Below are positions 51,789-61,630 of a stretch of 64,000 bases of DNA, in pieces. The translations under genes and the position numbers were made by a program. The first letter of the stretch is position 1. Each line of letters begins with the position of its first letter. This stretch comes from Aliishimia sp963678085 (lineage in GTDB: Bacteria > Pseudomonadota > Alphaproteobacteria > Rhodobacterales > Rhodobacteraceae). Under the pieces are notes generated by a model that worked only from the letters and a program-made list of their open reading frames with translations, was not told the origin of the DNA and ran no database searches. Where the stretch lies: NCBI GenBank assembly GCA_963678085.1, contig OY782680.1, positions 682,001-746,000 of the forward strand, read 5' to 3'.

Positions 51789-52322
51789 ATGGATGATAAA
51801 AAAATAAGCAAACGCCTCTCTTTCGTGCTGCGCCATGCGCCTGAAAGCATGGGCATTGCACTTGATGAGCAGGGCTGGACGCCTGTGGATGTGCTGCTGA
51901 GGCAATTGAACGCGCATGGATTTCGGGTCTCTGAGCAGCGGTTGCATCATGTGGTCAAAAGCAATGACAAGCAGCGATTTACCCTATCGTCGGACAAAAA
52001 ACGCATTCGCGCTGCGCAAGGGCATTCAGTAGAGGTGCGCTTGGAGTTGCCTGCGATTACGCCGCCAGATGTGCTTTATCACGGCACTGCGACGCGCAAT
52101 TTGGGCTCGATCTGCGCAAAGGGTCTTGTTCCGGGCACGCGCCAGCATGTGCATTTATCGGCAGATACGGCAACCGCCAAACGCGTGGGCGCGCGCCACG
52201 GCACGCCCTATGTGCTCACGATTGATGCGGCTGGGATGCATGCTGAGGAGTTTGAATTCTACCAAGCAGATAACGGGGTCTGGCTGACCGATTCTGTTCC
52301 GATGAAGTTTATAGGGGTGTAG
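51789..52322 (+). CDS. kptA: RNA 2'-phosphotransferase KptA/Tpt1
   Basis: A 177-residue KptA/Tpt1 enzyme that removes an internal or terminal RNA 2'-phosphate onto NAD+. Family features: KRLSFVLRHAPESMGI, WTPVDVLLRQLN, DKQRFTLSSDKKRIRAAQGHS, VLYHGTATRNLGSI, RQHVHLSADTATAKRVG and YVLTIDA. The conserved Arg/His catalytic set is present. Downstream of Y10 with its own ribosome site (CGGAGTAAGAAA). A role is to clear 2'-phosphates left at RNA junctions or ends before or after ligation. Confidence 0.95.
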   Translation: MDDKKISKRLSFVLRHAPESMGIALDEQGWTPVDVLLRQLNAHGFRVSEQRLHHVVKSNDKQRFTLSSDKKRIRAAQGHSVEVRLELPAITPPDVLYHGTATRNLGSICAKGLVPGTRQHVHLSADTATAKRVGARHGTPYVLTIDAAGMHAEEFEFYQADNGVWLTDSVPMKFIGV

Positions 52323-52555
52323 GGCAGGGCGCTTATCCATTTCGATAATATGCGATCCAGACTTATCTTGCGTCACGATCAAGGTCATCAGTTCCGTGGG
52401 GAATATCTATAAATATCAGTGATATAACCTGATATCGGCTAGTTTTCGGCCTTAGGCCAGCGCCATGCTAAAACATGTACATGAACGACAGAATACGTGG
52501 CCCCCTTCACAACGCCACCTATTGAAACCGATTTGACGATCATTGGAGTAAAACA

Positions 52556-53974
52556 ATGTTGAGCGAAAACACAGAATTCGACCCCGTCACGGGTGATCAT
52601 CTTAAAGACTGGGGGCATCGCCCCGGTGCGCAATTTCCGGCTTTGCTTGAGCGGGCCAATGCGTTGCGGGCCGAGGGGTTTGGTCTGGTGAAAATCCGGG
52701 GCGAGCTGGCGGGGGAAATCCCTGACGTGCCACCAACGCTGGATCTGCGTGAAACTGGCGCTGTGCCTTTTCACGAAAACATCGACATTGATCACCCAGA
52801 TGAAGAGGATAATGTCGATAAAGTTCGTCAAACCATGACAGCGCTCATGCGCGTGCCCACGATTGAGGCCGGGGCGATCATGCCCGATGCCTGCCCCGCT
52901 GGTCCTGTTGGCACCATCCCTGTGGGCGGTGTGGCGGCGGCGCGTAATGCGATCCATCCAGGCATGCACTCGGCGGATATTTGTTGCTCGGTCATGATGA
53001 CGGATCTGGGCGATGCAGATCCCAAAGCGGTTCTGGATGCGGCCTATTCCGTGACGCATTTCGGTCCAGGCGGGCGGCCTCAGGGCAAGCGTTTCACGGT
53101 TTCTTTGAACCTGCTTGATGCGTTTCGCGAGAACCCGTTCCTCTCAAATCCGAAATCCATCCGCATGGCGCAAGAGCATATGGGCACGCAAGGGGATGGC
53201 AATCACTTCCTCTTTGTGGGGCGCTCGCGCAAGACGGGCCGCACGGCGATGATCACGCATCACGGCTCACGCGGGCCTGGCGCGGTGCTCTATAAAAACG
53301 GGATGATTACGGCTGAAAAGTTCCGCAAGGAGCTCTCGCCGCAAACGCCAAAGGGCAATGCCTGGATTCCCGCCGATACCCAAGAGGGGCGCGATTACTG
53401 GGAGGCGCTGCAAATCATCCGTAAATGGACCAAGGCCAACCATAACGCCATTCACCAAGCCACCATCGAGGCGGCGCGGATCGGCGATGTGGGGGAGCGG
53501 TTTTGGAATGAGCATAACTTCGTCTTCAAACGCGGCGATCTCTATTACCACGGCAAAGGCGCGACCCCGGCCTGGGATGGATATGCGGCAGATGCTACGG
53601 GGTTGACGCTGATCCCGCTGAATATGTCTGAGCCTGTCTTGGTCGTGCGCGGCAAGGATGCGGGGCATGGTCTGGGCTTTAGTCCGCATGGGGCGGGGCG
53701 GAATTTTTCGCGCTCTGAACATAAGCGGCGCATGGGCTCGGTTACGCCTGACCAGATGCTTGAGGCTGAGACCAAGGGGCTTGATGTGCGCTTTTGGGCG
53801 GGGGGCGTGGATGCTTCGGAACTGCCCTCAAGCTATAAGAGCGCAGATAACGTGGTCGCGCAGATCAAGAGCTATGATCTGGCTGAGATCGAAGACTATA
53901 TCGATCCCTATGGCTGCATCATGGCAGGCGATGTGCCGCCCTTCTGGAAAAACAAAAAACGCGGCCGCCGGTAA
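52556..53974 (+). CDS. rtcB: RNA ligase RtcB
   Basis: A 472-residue RtcB, the GTP/Mn2+-dependent 3'-phosphate (or 2',3'-cyclic phosphate) to 5'-OH RNA ligase. The guanylated His is in SPHGAGRNFSR; metal ligands in GMHSADICCSVMM (E. coli has VDIGCGM), QGDGNHFLF and ITHHGSRG; C-terminal YGCIMAG. So the Asp and Cys that bind manganese are kept while the flanking Gly residues are replaced. It lies about 230 bp after kptA, with a possible own promoter, and ends the RNA-repair unit before a strong terminator. Confidence 0.93.
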   Translation: MLSENTEFDPVTGDHLKDWGHRPGAQFPALLERANALRAEGFGLVKIRGELAGEIPDVPPTLDLRETGAVPFHENIDIDHPDEEDNVDKVRQTMTALMRVPTIEAGAIMPDACPAGPVGTIPVGGVAAARNAIHPGMHSADICCSVMMTDLGDADPKAVLDAAYSVTHFGPGGRPQGKRFTVSLNLLDAFRENPFLSNPKSIRMAQEHMGTQGDGNHFLFVGRSRKTGRTAMITHHGSRGPGAVLYKNGMITAEKFRKELSPQTPKGNAWIPADTQEGRDYWEALQIIRKWTKANHNAIHQATIEAARIGDVGERFWNEHNFVFKRGDLYYHGKGATPAWDGYAADATGLTLIPLNMSEPVLVVRGKDAGHGLGFSPHGAGRNFSRSEHKRRMGSVTPDQMLEAETKGLDVRFWAGGVDASELPSSYKSADNVVAQIKSYDLAEIEDYIDPYGCIMAGDVPPFWKNKKRGRR

Positions 53975-54121
53975 GTCCGGCGACCACCTTTTCTGGGGAT
54001 GATTGAGTAAGCCCTCCGCAGGACGACGCCGGCAATTATCGTGCGGGGCTGGACCCGCGCGTGGGTTTTTGTCGATATTTTCCTGCCAAATTTTTCTGCC
54101 GAGCAACATCGCAGAGACACG

Positions 54122-54156
54122 AAAAATGCAGCATGCGGTAAACATGCTGCATTTTT
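54122..54156. terminator. Strong bidirectional terminator hairpin
   Basis: A perfect 14-bp inverted repeat, AAAAATGCAGCATG with CATGCTGCATTTTT around a 7-nt loop. A-rich on one side and T-rich on the other, it should end transcription both from rtcB (+) and from the convergent vWFD-like gene (-). Confidence 0.85.
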
Positions 54157-54188
54157 GCTTGTGGGGGCCCACCCAAAAGGGGTGAGGG

Positions 54189-56204
54189 TTAGTCTGCGTC
54201 TACGGGGCGACGCTGTTGCTCTGGGTCGTCACTTCTGAGCACTGAGGCGTAGCTATGATGGCCCAAATTGATGTCGATATCGATTTCGATCTCAAAATCA
54301 TTCATTGAGAACGTCGGTTGGAACACGTTGAAATTCTCGAAATCTGTGTCAAAGACGTTATCCACCTCGTAAAGCTCAACGGTGGTTTTATCGCCGCGTT
54401 CAGTGATTTCGCCGTCCAGACCCTCAATCGCGCCGCCACCCTGGGTGCCTTTACCTGCATCACCATTACGGGCTTCGCCATCACCATCTACCGTCGCGCC
54501 CCAAAGCCCGGAGGGCAGTTTGCCATCGGAGTTCGCATCATCCGAGCGGATTTCGATATTGTTGATAAAGCCGCCAACGCGCGTATCGAACTTGTCAAAG
54601 GTGATCTCATACTCCCCAGCATTTACGATAACATGTCCTTGATCATTGATCGTGACAGCGCCATGCAGATATTCGCCTGGGCTTGAAACGAGCACGGTTC
54701 CAACTTCACCACTATCGTTCTCAAAGAAGATTTCAACGGTTCCGTCTGAATTGACGGTGAACTTACCCTCCTCTGTGGTGAAGCCGACTTGCTCAACCAC
54801 GGTTGTGCCAGGGTTTGTAAACTCTTTAAACGTCGCATTCATCTGAACGCCAGTGTCAGAGAGGATGTTGTAGCATTTGCCAGCCTCGCCCTGCACATCA
54901 TATTTGCCACCATCAGCCCCAACGAAATGCGGATCGCCCCAGATGCGGCCTTGAGTGACCTCAACTACGCCCTCAACCTCTGGCTCGCATTCGCGCTCTT
55001 TGTAGGTCACATTGATGTCAATATCGATATCCAGATCAAGGTTCAGGCTTGGCATAACCGGAGGCTCTTTGGGCAAGCACAGTCCCTGGAGCCAAGCGGG
55101 GTAGTAGACGTCTTGCGGTATATCATCCACATTGGCCACATCACCAGGATGCTGCGCACCGGAGCGGCGCAGGGACACATTGTCGATCAGCACGCCAGCG
55201 CTGTCCTCGGCCCCCGCTTCACGAAAGCCCACCGTGTTATCGCCTGCGGGCAGGTAGACACGGAATTCATGTGCCTCAAAACCCACCTGATCACTCGATA
55301 CGGTGCCGACAACCTCGCCATTGACCAAAATCTCGATCTGGCTGGGCTCTTGAGCCTGCGCTCCATCGCGGGGCGAGAAGTCAAACTTAAACTCATGCAC
55401 ACCAGCATTGCGCACGCTCACGGGCTGTTCAATGGTTGTACCCGCATCTCCACCAACGCCCCCGAGCCGTAATATGGATTGTGAATCATGCACCTCGGGC
55501 GTGTCTTCATGCGTGCCTTCTTGGATTTGGAGCGAGCCTTCAGTGACTGTCCAACCCGCAACTTCTGGGAGTGTGGCCCAGGGCTCGCCGTTCAGATCCG
55601 CATGATCCTCAAAGCCACCATTTTGGATGAGCTCAACACCGTCAATACCAGTGTAGTCATCCCAGCGTTTGGGCATAATCCACTCAGGTATTTGCCCGCC
55701 TGCGGTGCCTTCCTGTTCGAAACGTTCTACCGAGAGATTAAAGTTCTCAGTATTTGTGATGGATTGATCGTCCTCTTGCACATTAACGGCTTGATCGGCG
55801 CCCTGATCTGTAGCCCCTAAAGCATCGGATTGGCCAGAGCCCGCTCTCGCTTCTATGAGTTCGCGGAGTGTTTTGGCGTCGAAATCACCAGCGTGCCATG
55901 CGGGGTTACCATAATTGTCCACCGTCCTAGTCTCAAGAACGTCCGTGTCAAGCTGGGCAGGGCCTGGGCCGTCGAATATACCATTGAGGGCAGCATCTTT
56001 AGCTTCGCCGAGCGCATCTTGAAGCTGTGAAAGGTCAAGATTAGCCGGGCTCCAAATCGCGCCGCCATTCCCAACACCATTTCCAAGCAGCCCGGCCAAC
56101 CCGGCTTCACTTGCCATAGCTCGCTGGAAAATTGCTTCTGCCGCCGCTCGTGCAGCATCTTCAACCATATTCGGGGCGATACCTGCGTCAACCTTCATAT
56201 TCAT
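54189..56204 (-). CDS. Large acidic protein with vWFD-like domain, probably exported
   Basis: A 671-residue, very acidic protein. Order: helical N-terminus MNMKVDAGIAPNMVEDAARA; a galactose-binding-like (CBM/DUF642-style) domain with GWTVTEGSLQIQE, VHEFKFDFSP and a low-complexity spacer; then a vWFD-like stretch starting GRIWGDPHFVGADGGKYDV, where GDPH...D is the vWFD signature; Asp/Glu-rich C-terminus. No signal peptide is clear, so a type I secretion route is possible though no RTX repeats were seen. Next to capsule export genes. Function unknown. Confidence 0.75.
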   Translation of the reverse strand: MNMKVDAGIAPNMVEDAARAAAEAIFQRAMASEAGLAGLLGNGVGNGGAIWSPANLDLSQLQDALGEAKDAALNGIFDGPGPAQLDTDVLETRTVDNYGNPAWHAGDFDAKTLRELIEARAGSGQSDALGATDQGADQAVNVQEDDQSITNTENFNLSVERFEQEGTAGGQIPEWIMPKRWDDYTGIDGVELIQNGGFEDHADLNGEPWATLPEVAGWTVTEGSLQIQEGTHEDTPEVHDSQSILRLGGVGGDAGTTIEQPVSVRNAGVHEFKFDFSPRDGAQAQEPSQIEILVNGEVVGTVSSDQVGFEAHEFRVYLPAGDNTVGFREAGAEDSAGVLIDNVSLRRSGAQHPGDVANVDDIPQDVYYPAWLQGLCLPKEPPVMPSLNLDLDIDIDINVTYKERECEPEVEGVVEVTQGRIWGDPHFVGADGGKYDVQGEAGKCYNILSDTGVQMNATFKEFTNPGTTVVEQVGFTTEEGKFTVNSDGTVEIFFENDSGEVGTVLVSSPGEYLHGAVTINDQGHVIVNAGEYEITFDKFDTRVGGFINNIEIRSDDANSDGKLPSGLWGATVDGDGEARNGDAGKGTQGGGAIEGLDGEITERGDKTTVELYEVDNVFDTDFENFNVFQPTFSMNDFEIEIDIDINLGHHSYASVLRSDDPEQQRRPVDAD

Positions 56205-56925
56205 AACTCTACCTTTCTTAACTCGCTAACAAACGCGGTCCGTGGGGGATCGAACTTTGAACTATTGGTACCCGCAGTTTGGGTGTTCTGTTAATATACC
56301 GATTTTGAAACAATAGGTTCCAGACCGCGCAACATTGAGCAAAATTTTAAAGTTTCATAGGGGATTGCGCCCCAATGCTGCCATAAATGTTGGGGTTTGG
56401 GCGGCGTTTTGACCGCCCGAAAAGTGCGCCAATAGGCTTAATTTTATAGCTCTGCCGGTGCGATCATTAAGCCCGACGCATGTCGCCTTATTTTGCAAAT
56501 ACCGCGCTCCGATCTGGGCGGTTCACCGCAAAATTGCCATCTTCCCAAAGAAAGTAATCCGCAATTTATGCATTTAGAAAATAACAATCCGGGCCTTGCG
56601 CGCCGCACTGTTTCTATATCACGGTTAACATTCGGTAGGCAAAGCCAAGCTTGCGGGGCTCGTGTCCTAAAGTCGCACCAGCGATTCGGGTGCAGGCGCG
56701 CTGCTCGCACCGATCCGAGCGCTTTAACGGATGAGCCCAGAATTCTCATCTTTGAGGAAAAAAGTGGAATTTGATCATGGCTCATAAGCCACAGGTTGTG
56801 CCGTGCTTTGTGTCGCGCCTGCCAAAGCGCTTTATTTTTTCGCGTATTTGATTATCATTCGCTGTAATTCACGCCCAAAAAGAGGCGTTTTTCGAGGCAG
56901 TGACATAGGTCAAGGGGACCAAGCA
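56205..56925. other. Long intergenic region with two stem-loops
   Basis: A 720-bp divergent region between the vWFD-like gene and the Wza-like gene. It contains two adjacent hairpins: CCCCAA / TTGGGG (56370-56395) and GGGCGG / CCGCCC (56399-56418). These might be part of a promoter-proximal leader or a small RNA. No gene-length frame with coding character was found. Unusually long for this window. Confidence 0.5.
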
Positions 56926-58068
56926 GTGGCAATCTATGGATTTTCGTGGGCGCGCAGTGTCGCGGCGGTTCTGGCTTTCGCTATGCTCGCAGGCTGCGGT
57001 CTGCCGCAGGTAGGCCCAACCAAGAAGCAGATTTTTGACGGTTCTGTGCAGCGCAAGGGCAATGCCTATATCGTTGCAGTAGATGACCGCGTCACCCAAG
57101 CAACTGATTTTGTGCCCGCCTTGGGCTTTTCTGACGCTTTCTTAAATGCGCGCATTGTGGGCTCTGACACGATCCGCCCAGGCGATACGCTGGGGGTTTC
57201 GGTTTGGGAGAACGTGGATGAGCCGCTTTTGGGCGCGCAAGGTCAGCCGGTCGCCATTTTGGAAGAGATCCAAGTGGATGGCACAGGGCATATCTTTATA
57301 CCCTATGCTGGCCGTATCAAAGCGGCGGGCAATAGCCCTGCCACGATCCGCGCGGTCATTACCCGCCGTCTTGAACAACAAACCCCCGATCCGCAGGTGC
57401 AGGTGCGCCGCCTTGCAGGTGATGGGGCAACAGTGACGCTTTTGGGCGCTGTGACAGGGCAGGGGGTCTATGCGATTGAGCGCCCAACCCGCACCCTTGC
57501 CTCCATGCTTGCGCGCGCTGGCGGGGTCTCTGTGCCCCCAAGCATTGCGCAGGTGACAGTGATGCGCGGCGATCAGAGTGGCAAAATCTGGTTCGAAGAT
57601 CTTTATGACAACCCAGAGCTCGACATTGCCTTGCGCAACGGTGATCGCATCTTGGTCGAAGAAGACACCCGCGCCTTTACCGCGCTTGGGGCCACCGGTG
57701 GTCAGGCTCGCGTGACATTTACCACCCAAACCCTTTCGGCGCTGGAAGCCATTGCGCAGGTGGGCGGGCTCAATCCGTTTAACGCCGATCCAACGGGCGT
57801 GTTTGTTCTGCGCGATGAGCCTGCCTCGATCGCCAATGATGTGCTGAACCGCAATGATCTGACCGGCCCGCAGCGGCTTGTCTATGTGCTGAACCTCACC
57901 GAGCCCAACGGTATGTTCAAAGCACGCGACTTTGCGATCCGGGATGGGGATACGCTCTATGTGACCGAAGCGCCCTTTAACCAATTCAACAAAGCGGTTG
58001 CGGCCTTCTTGGGCACAGCGCAATCGGTCAATTCGGTCAACAGCCTTGCGAGCAGCGGGACCAACTAG
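56926..58068 (+). CDS. Wza-type outer-membrane polysaccharide export lipoprotein
   Basis: A ~380-residue protein. Start is GTG at 56926 with an upstream AAGGGGACC; the signal peptide ends in the lipobox LAGC (SVAAVLAFAMLAGCGLPQ). Then the Poly_export domain (TIRPGDTLGVSVWENVDEPL, GHIFIPYAGRIKAAG) and SLBB-like repeats (VTLLGAVTGQGVYAIERPT, LEAIAQVGGLNPFNADPTG). This forms the outer-membrane channel for capsule or exopolysaccharide. It starts 4 bp before kpsC-like gene ends the gap, and both are one operon. Confidence 0.9.
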   Translation: MAIYGFSWARSVAAVLAFAMLAGCGLPQVGPTKKQIFDGSVQRKGNAYIVAVDDRVTQATDFVPALGFSDAFLNARIVGSDTIRPGDTLGVSVWENVDEPLLGAQGQPVAILEEIQVDGTGHIFIPYAGRIKAAGNSPATIRAVITRRLEQQTPDPQVQVRRLAGDGATVTLLGAVTGQGVYAIERPTRTLASMLARAGGVSVPPSIAQVTVMRGDQSGKIWFEDLYDNPELDIALRNGDRILVEEDTRAFTALGATGGQARVTFTTQTLSALEAIAQVGGLNPFNADPTGVFVLRDEPASIANDVLNRNDLTGPQRLVYVLNLTEPNGMFKARDFAIRDGDTLYVTEAPFNQFNKAVAAFLGTAQSVNSVNSLASSGTN

Positions 58069-58071
58069 GCA

Positions 58072-60072
58072 ATGAACCAGGGCCCAGCCCGCAAAGCCGC
58101 CGACCCAATAGAAGCTCGGCGGCTTTTTGCATTTAACGGCGGGTTCTTCTGGCAGCCGGGCCTGCGCCGGATTTTAGCGCTTTCGGGCTATCGCTTGTCT
58201 CTTGGGCGACCCGGCGCTGGGGATCTGATTGCGGTTTGGGGTAAATCGCCCACATCCCATCGCGGCGAGGCCATGGCAGCAAAGACCGGTGCTAAGCTGA
58301 TACGGGTTGAGGATGCCTGGCTGCGCTCGCTCTTTGTGGGGCGGCACAAGCGCACCGCGCCCATGGGGCTATTGATTGATCACAGCGGGGTGCATTTTGA
58401 TCCAAGCGCGCCATCGGATCTGGAAACTCTGCTCAGCACCCACCCCTTGGACGACACCGCCCTGCTTGATCGCGCGCGCGGCGCAATCGAACGTCTTAAA
58501 GAAACCGGCCTGACCAAATACAGCGCCTATGATCCTGACATCCAGCCCCCTGCGCCGGGCTATGTGCTGGTGCTGGATCAGAGCCGAGGGGATGCTTCTG
58601 TGCTGGCCTCGGGCGCGGATCAGAACCGGTTTTTGGAAATGCTCTATTGGGCGCAAGAAAATCATCCGGGCGCGCGGGTCTTGATCAAATCCCATCCTGA
58701 AGCTCTGGCGGGCGGGCGCGTAGGCTATTTCGGGCCAGAGCAGGAAACCGCGCGCGTCTCTCTTCACACCCAGCCCTGCTCGCCTTGGGCGCTGCTTGAG
58801 GGGGCGATTGCGGTTTATACGGTGTCAAGCCAAATGGGGTTTGAGGCGATTTTTGCCGGTCATCGTCCCCATGTTTATGGTCAGCCCTTTTATGCCGGGT
58901 GGGGGCTGACAGAGGATGCATTTCCCGTGCAGCGCCGCCAAAGACGGCTCACCCGTGCGCAGCTCTTTGCCGCCGCGATGCTGCTCTATCCGAAATGGTA
59001 TGACCCGGTTTTGGATCGGCTGTGCAGCTATGAAGATGCGGCAGAGAGCCTGTTCGAGCAAACCCGCGCCTGGCGGGCGGATCGGCGCGGCTATGTGGCC
59101 TCGGGTATAAGGCTATGGAAGCGACGGGCTCTGAATAAGAATTTCGGGCGATATAAGGCGCTGCGGTTCAAAGAGACCCCTAGGAGCGATCGCCCGTGGA
59201 TGATCTGGGCCAGTAAAGCGAGCGATGCACATCAAGGTGCGCTGCATGTTGAAGATGGGTTCTTACGCTCCAAGGGGCTGGGGGCCGCGCTGACCCCTGC
59301 GGCCTCTTTGGTGGTGGATGATCTTGGGATTTATTACGACCCGGCGCGCCCCTCGCGGCTTGAAGAGCTGATTAAAGCCCGCGCAAGCTTGCGTCCCGAC
59401 CAGGAGATGAGGGCGCAAGCCCTCATCCGGGCCATCACCCAAACGGGTCTTAGCAAATACAACATCGGGGGAGCTACGCTCCCCCCGCTGCCAAACGGGC
59501 GCAGGATCCTGGTGCCGGGGCAGGTCGAGGATGATGCGTCCATCTTGAAAGGGGCTGGGCACGTGAGCAGCAACGCTGCTCTCTTGAAGGCGGTGCGGGC
59601 AGCAAACCCGGAGGGTTTGCTGATCTACAAACCTCACCCAGATGTGGAGGCAGGGCTACGCCCTGGCCAGATTGAGGGGGGCGAGGCGGATCTGGTGCTG
59701 AGGAACACACAGCCAGCGCAAGCGCTGGCTGTGTGTGATGAGGTTTGGACCATGACCTCTCTTATTGGCTTTGAGGCGCTGCTTCGCAGCGTGCCCGTAA
59801 CGACGCTTGGCGCGCCTTTCTATGCCGGCTGGGGGTTGACTACGGATCTTGGTTCCATTCCAGAGCGGCGGGGCGTGCAGCTGTCGCTGCACGGTCTCGT
59901 CCATGCTGTCCTGATCGACTATCCGCGCTATTTCGACCCTAGGACCGGGCGGCCTTGCCCGGTTGAGACGCTTATCGAGCGGCTGAATGATCCATCCGTG
60001 AGATGGCCGGGCGGCGGCGTTTTGGGAAAGCTACAGGGGCTGCTTGCCGGCTATGCTTACCTATGGCGATGA
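58072..60072 (+). CDS. KpsC/LpsZ-type capsule polysaccharide (beta-Kdo) transferase
   Basis: A 666-residue protein with two tandem copies of a GT domain. Repeated marks are RVEDAWLRSLFVGRH and HVEDGFLRSKGLG, IKSHPEALAGGRVG and YKPHPDVEAGLRPG, and the twice-seen FYAGWGLT. KpsC adds the beta-Kdo linker that anchors group 2 capsule to lipid. It follows the Wza-like gene by 3 bp, so capsule export and linker synthesis are coupled. Its 3' end overlaps convergent ribD by 12 bp. Confidence 0.93.
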   Translation: MNQGPARKAADPIEARRLFAFNGGFFWQPGLRRILALSGYRLSLGRPGAGDLIAVWGKSPTSHRGEAMAAKTGAKLIRVEDAWLRSLFVGRHKRTAPMGLLIDHSGVHFDPSAPSDLETLLSTHPLDDTALLDRARGAIERLKETGLTKYSAYDPDIQPPAPGYVLVLDQSRGDASVLASGADQNRFLEMLYWAQENHPGARVLIKSHPEALAGGRVGYFGPEQETARVSLHTQPCSPWALLEGAIAVYTVSSQMGFEAIFAGHRPHVYGQPFYAGWGLTEDAFPVQRRQRRLTRAQLFAAAMLLYPKWYDPVLDRLCSYEDAAESLFEQTRAWRADRRGYVASGIRLWKRRALNKNFGRYKALRFKETPRSDRPWMIWASKASDAHQGALHVEDGFLRSKGLGAALTPAASLVVDDLGIYYDPARPSRLEELIKARASLRPDQEMRAQALIRAITQTGLSKYNIGGATLPPLPNGRRILVPGQVEDDASILKGAGHVSSNAALLKAVRAANPEGLLIYKPHPDVEAGLRPGQIEGGEADLVLRNTQPAQALAVCDEVWTMTSLIGFEALLRSVPVTTLGAPFYAGWGLTTDLGSIPERRGVQLSLHGLVHAVLIDYPRYFDPRTGRPCPVETLIERLNDPSVRWPGGGVLGKLQGLLAGYAYLWR

Positions 60073-61155
60073 GCGCCAGATATGCAGCACATCCGCCCCT
60101 ATGGGGCGGGCCTCGCACAGCTCAAATCGCTGAGCGTTGTGGAGATTGTCCAGTCCAAGCGCGCCGATATTGGGCAGGCCTTCCGCGCCGATCGCAAGCC
60201 CTGCGGTGAGCCCTATCAGCTGATCCACTAAGCCCGCTTCAAGCAAAGAGGCCGCGAGTGCACCGCCTCCTTCACAAAAGACGCGGGTGATGCCCTGATC
60301 GCTCAGGGCTTTGAGCATGGAGATAGGATCAAGTTGACCGCCTGAGACGTCGCATTCGAGCCGCTTTGTCCCCAGGTGATCCCAGGCCGAGCAGAGCTCT
60401 GGATCCGCGCCTTTTGCATGGCAAAGCCAAAGAGGGACGTCGCGCGCGGTCTGCGCCAACTTGCCCGTAAGCGGGAGATCAAGGCGGCGCGAGGCAACCA
60501 CCCGCACCGGCTGATGCGACATGCCAAGCCCGCGCACGGTGAGGCTTGGATCATCCATACGCGCGGTTCCGCCCCCCACAAGCACCGCATCATGGTTGGC
60601 GCGAAGGGCATGCACATACCGCCGGGCCTCAGGGCCGGTGATCCATTGGCTTTGCCCCGAGGCCGTGGCGATGCGCCCATCAAAGGAGCTGGCCAGCTTG
60701 AGCGTCACAAAGGGCAGTCCTTTCGTGATCATGCGCAAGAAGCCGATGTGATCGGCCCGCGCCTCGTTTGCGCAAATGCCTTCTGTCACCTCAATCCCTG
60801 CGGCGCGCATCCGCTCTAGCCCGCGCCCTGCGACCAGAGGATTTGGGTCGGTTAATGCCGTCACAACCCGCGCAACGCCCGCATCAATCAACGCATCAGA
60901 GCAAGGAGGTGTGCTGCCATGATGCGAGCAGGGCTCCAGCGTGACATAGACGCTCGCCCCGCGCGCCTGCGCACCGGCTTGGGCCAGGGCAACGGGCTCA
61001 GCGTGGCGCTTTGTCACTTTGTCAGAAACGCCGCGACCAATGACCCGGCCGTTTTTCACGATGACGCAGCCGACCGAGGGCCAGGGCCATACACGCCCCA
61101 AACCCCGGCGCCCTAGGGCAAGCGCCATGCGCATGAAACGAATATCGTCCGTCAC
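60061..61155 (-). CDS. ribD: Riboflavin biosynthesis deaminase/reductase RibD
   Basis: A ~364-residue bifunctional RibD: N-terminal deaminase with HAEPVALAQAG and CSHHGSTPPCSDALI (zinc site), C-terminal reductase with LKLASSFDGRIATASGQSQW and FCEGGGALAASLLE. It deaminates then reduces pyrimidine intermediates of riboflavin synthesis. The likely start is GTG at 61155, 8 bp after the nrdR stop; a longer frame to 61260 overlaps nrdR. Convergent and overlapping with kpsC-like gene. Confidence 0.93.
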   Translation of the reverse strand: MTDDIRFMRMALALGRRGLGRVWPWPSVGCVIVKNGRVIGRGVSDKVTKRHAEPVALAQAGAQARGASVYVTLEPCSHHGSTPPCSDALIDAGVARVVTALTDPNPLVAGRGLERMRAAGIEVTEGICANEARADHIGFLRMITKGLPFVTLKLASSFDGRIATASGQSQWITGPEARRYVHALRANHDAVLVGGGTARMDDPSLTVRGLGMSHQPVRVVASRRLDLPLTGKLAQTARDVPLWLCHAKGADPELCSAWDHLGTKRLECDVSGGQLDPISMLKALSDQGITRVFCEGGGALAASLLEAGLVDQLIGLTAGLAIGAEGLPNIGALGLDNLHNAQRFELCEARPIGADVLHIWRSSP

Positions 61156-61162
61156 GCGCCCA

Positions 61163-61630
61163 TCATTCGCTTGGGGATCCTTCGGGGCGTAGCTCGGCAA
61201 CGAATTTATCAAAATCATCCGCCGCTTGGAAATTTTTATAGACGCTTGCAAAGCGCACATAGGCCACGGTGTCGATACGGGCCAGGGCCTCCATCACAAT
61301 CTCGCCAATGGTCTTAGACGGGATGTCGGTATCGCCCATCGATTCCAGCCGCCGCACCAAACCGGAAATCATCTGGTCAATGCGTTCGGGTTCAATGGGG
61401 CGCTTTTGCATGGAAATGCGGATCGAGCGCTCCAGCTTATCACGGTCGAAATCTTCGCGCTTGCCGGTGGATTTGATGACGACTAAATCCCGCAGCTGCA
61501 CACGCTCATAGGTGGTAAAGCGCCCGCCACAGGCCGGACAAAAGCGCCGCCGCCGGATCGCCACATGGTCCTCAGCAGGGCGTGAATCTTTGACTTGAGT
61601 ATCTACATTGCCGCAAAAGGGACATCGCAT
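61163..61630 (-). CDS. nrdR: Transcriptional repressor NrdR
   Basis: A 155-residue NrdR: zinc ribbon MRCPFCGNVDTQVKDSR and FCPACGGRFTTYER, followed by the ATP-cone domain (KSTGKREDFDRDKLERSI). It represses ribonucleotide reductase genes through dATP binding. Upstream of ribD with 8 bp between, a common alphaproteobacterial order. Confidence 0.96.
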   Translation of the reverse strand: MRCPFCGNVDTQVKDSRPAEDHVAIRRRRFCPACGGRFTTYERVQLRDLVVIKSTGKREDFDRDKLERSIRISMQKRPIEPERIDQMISGLVRRLESMGDTDIPSKTIGEIVMEALARIDTVAYVRFASVYKNFQAADDFDKFVAELRPEGSPSE

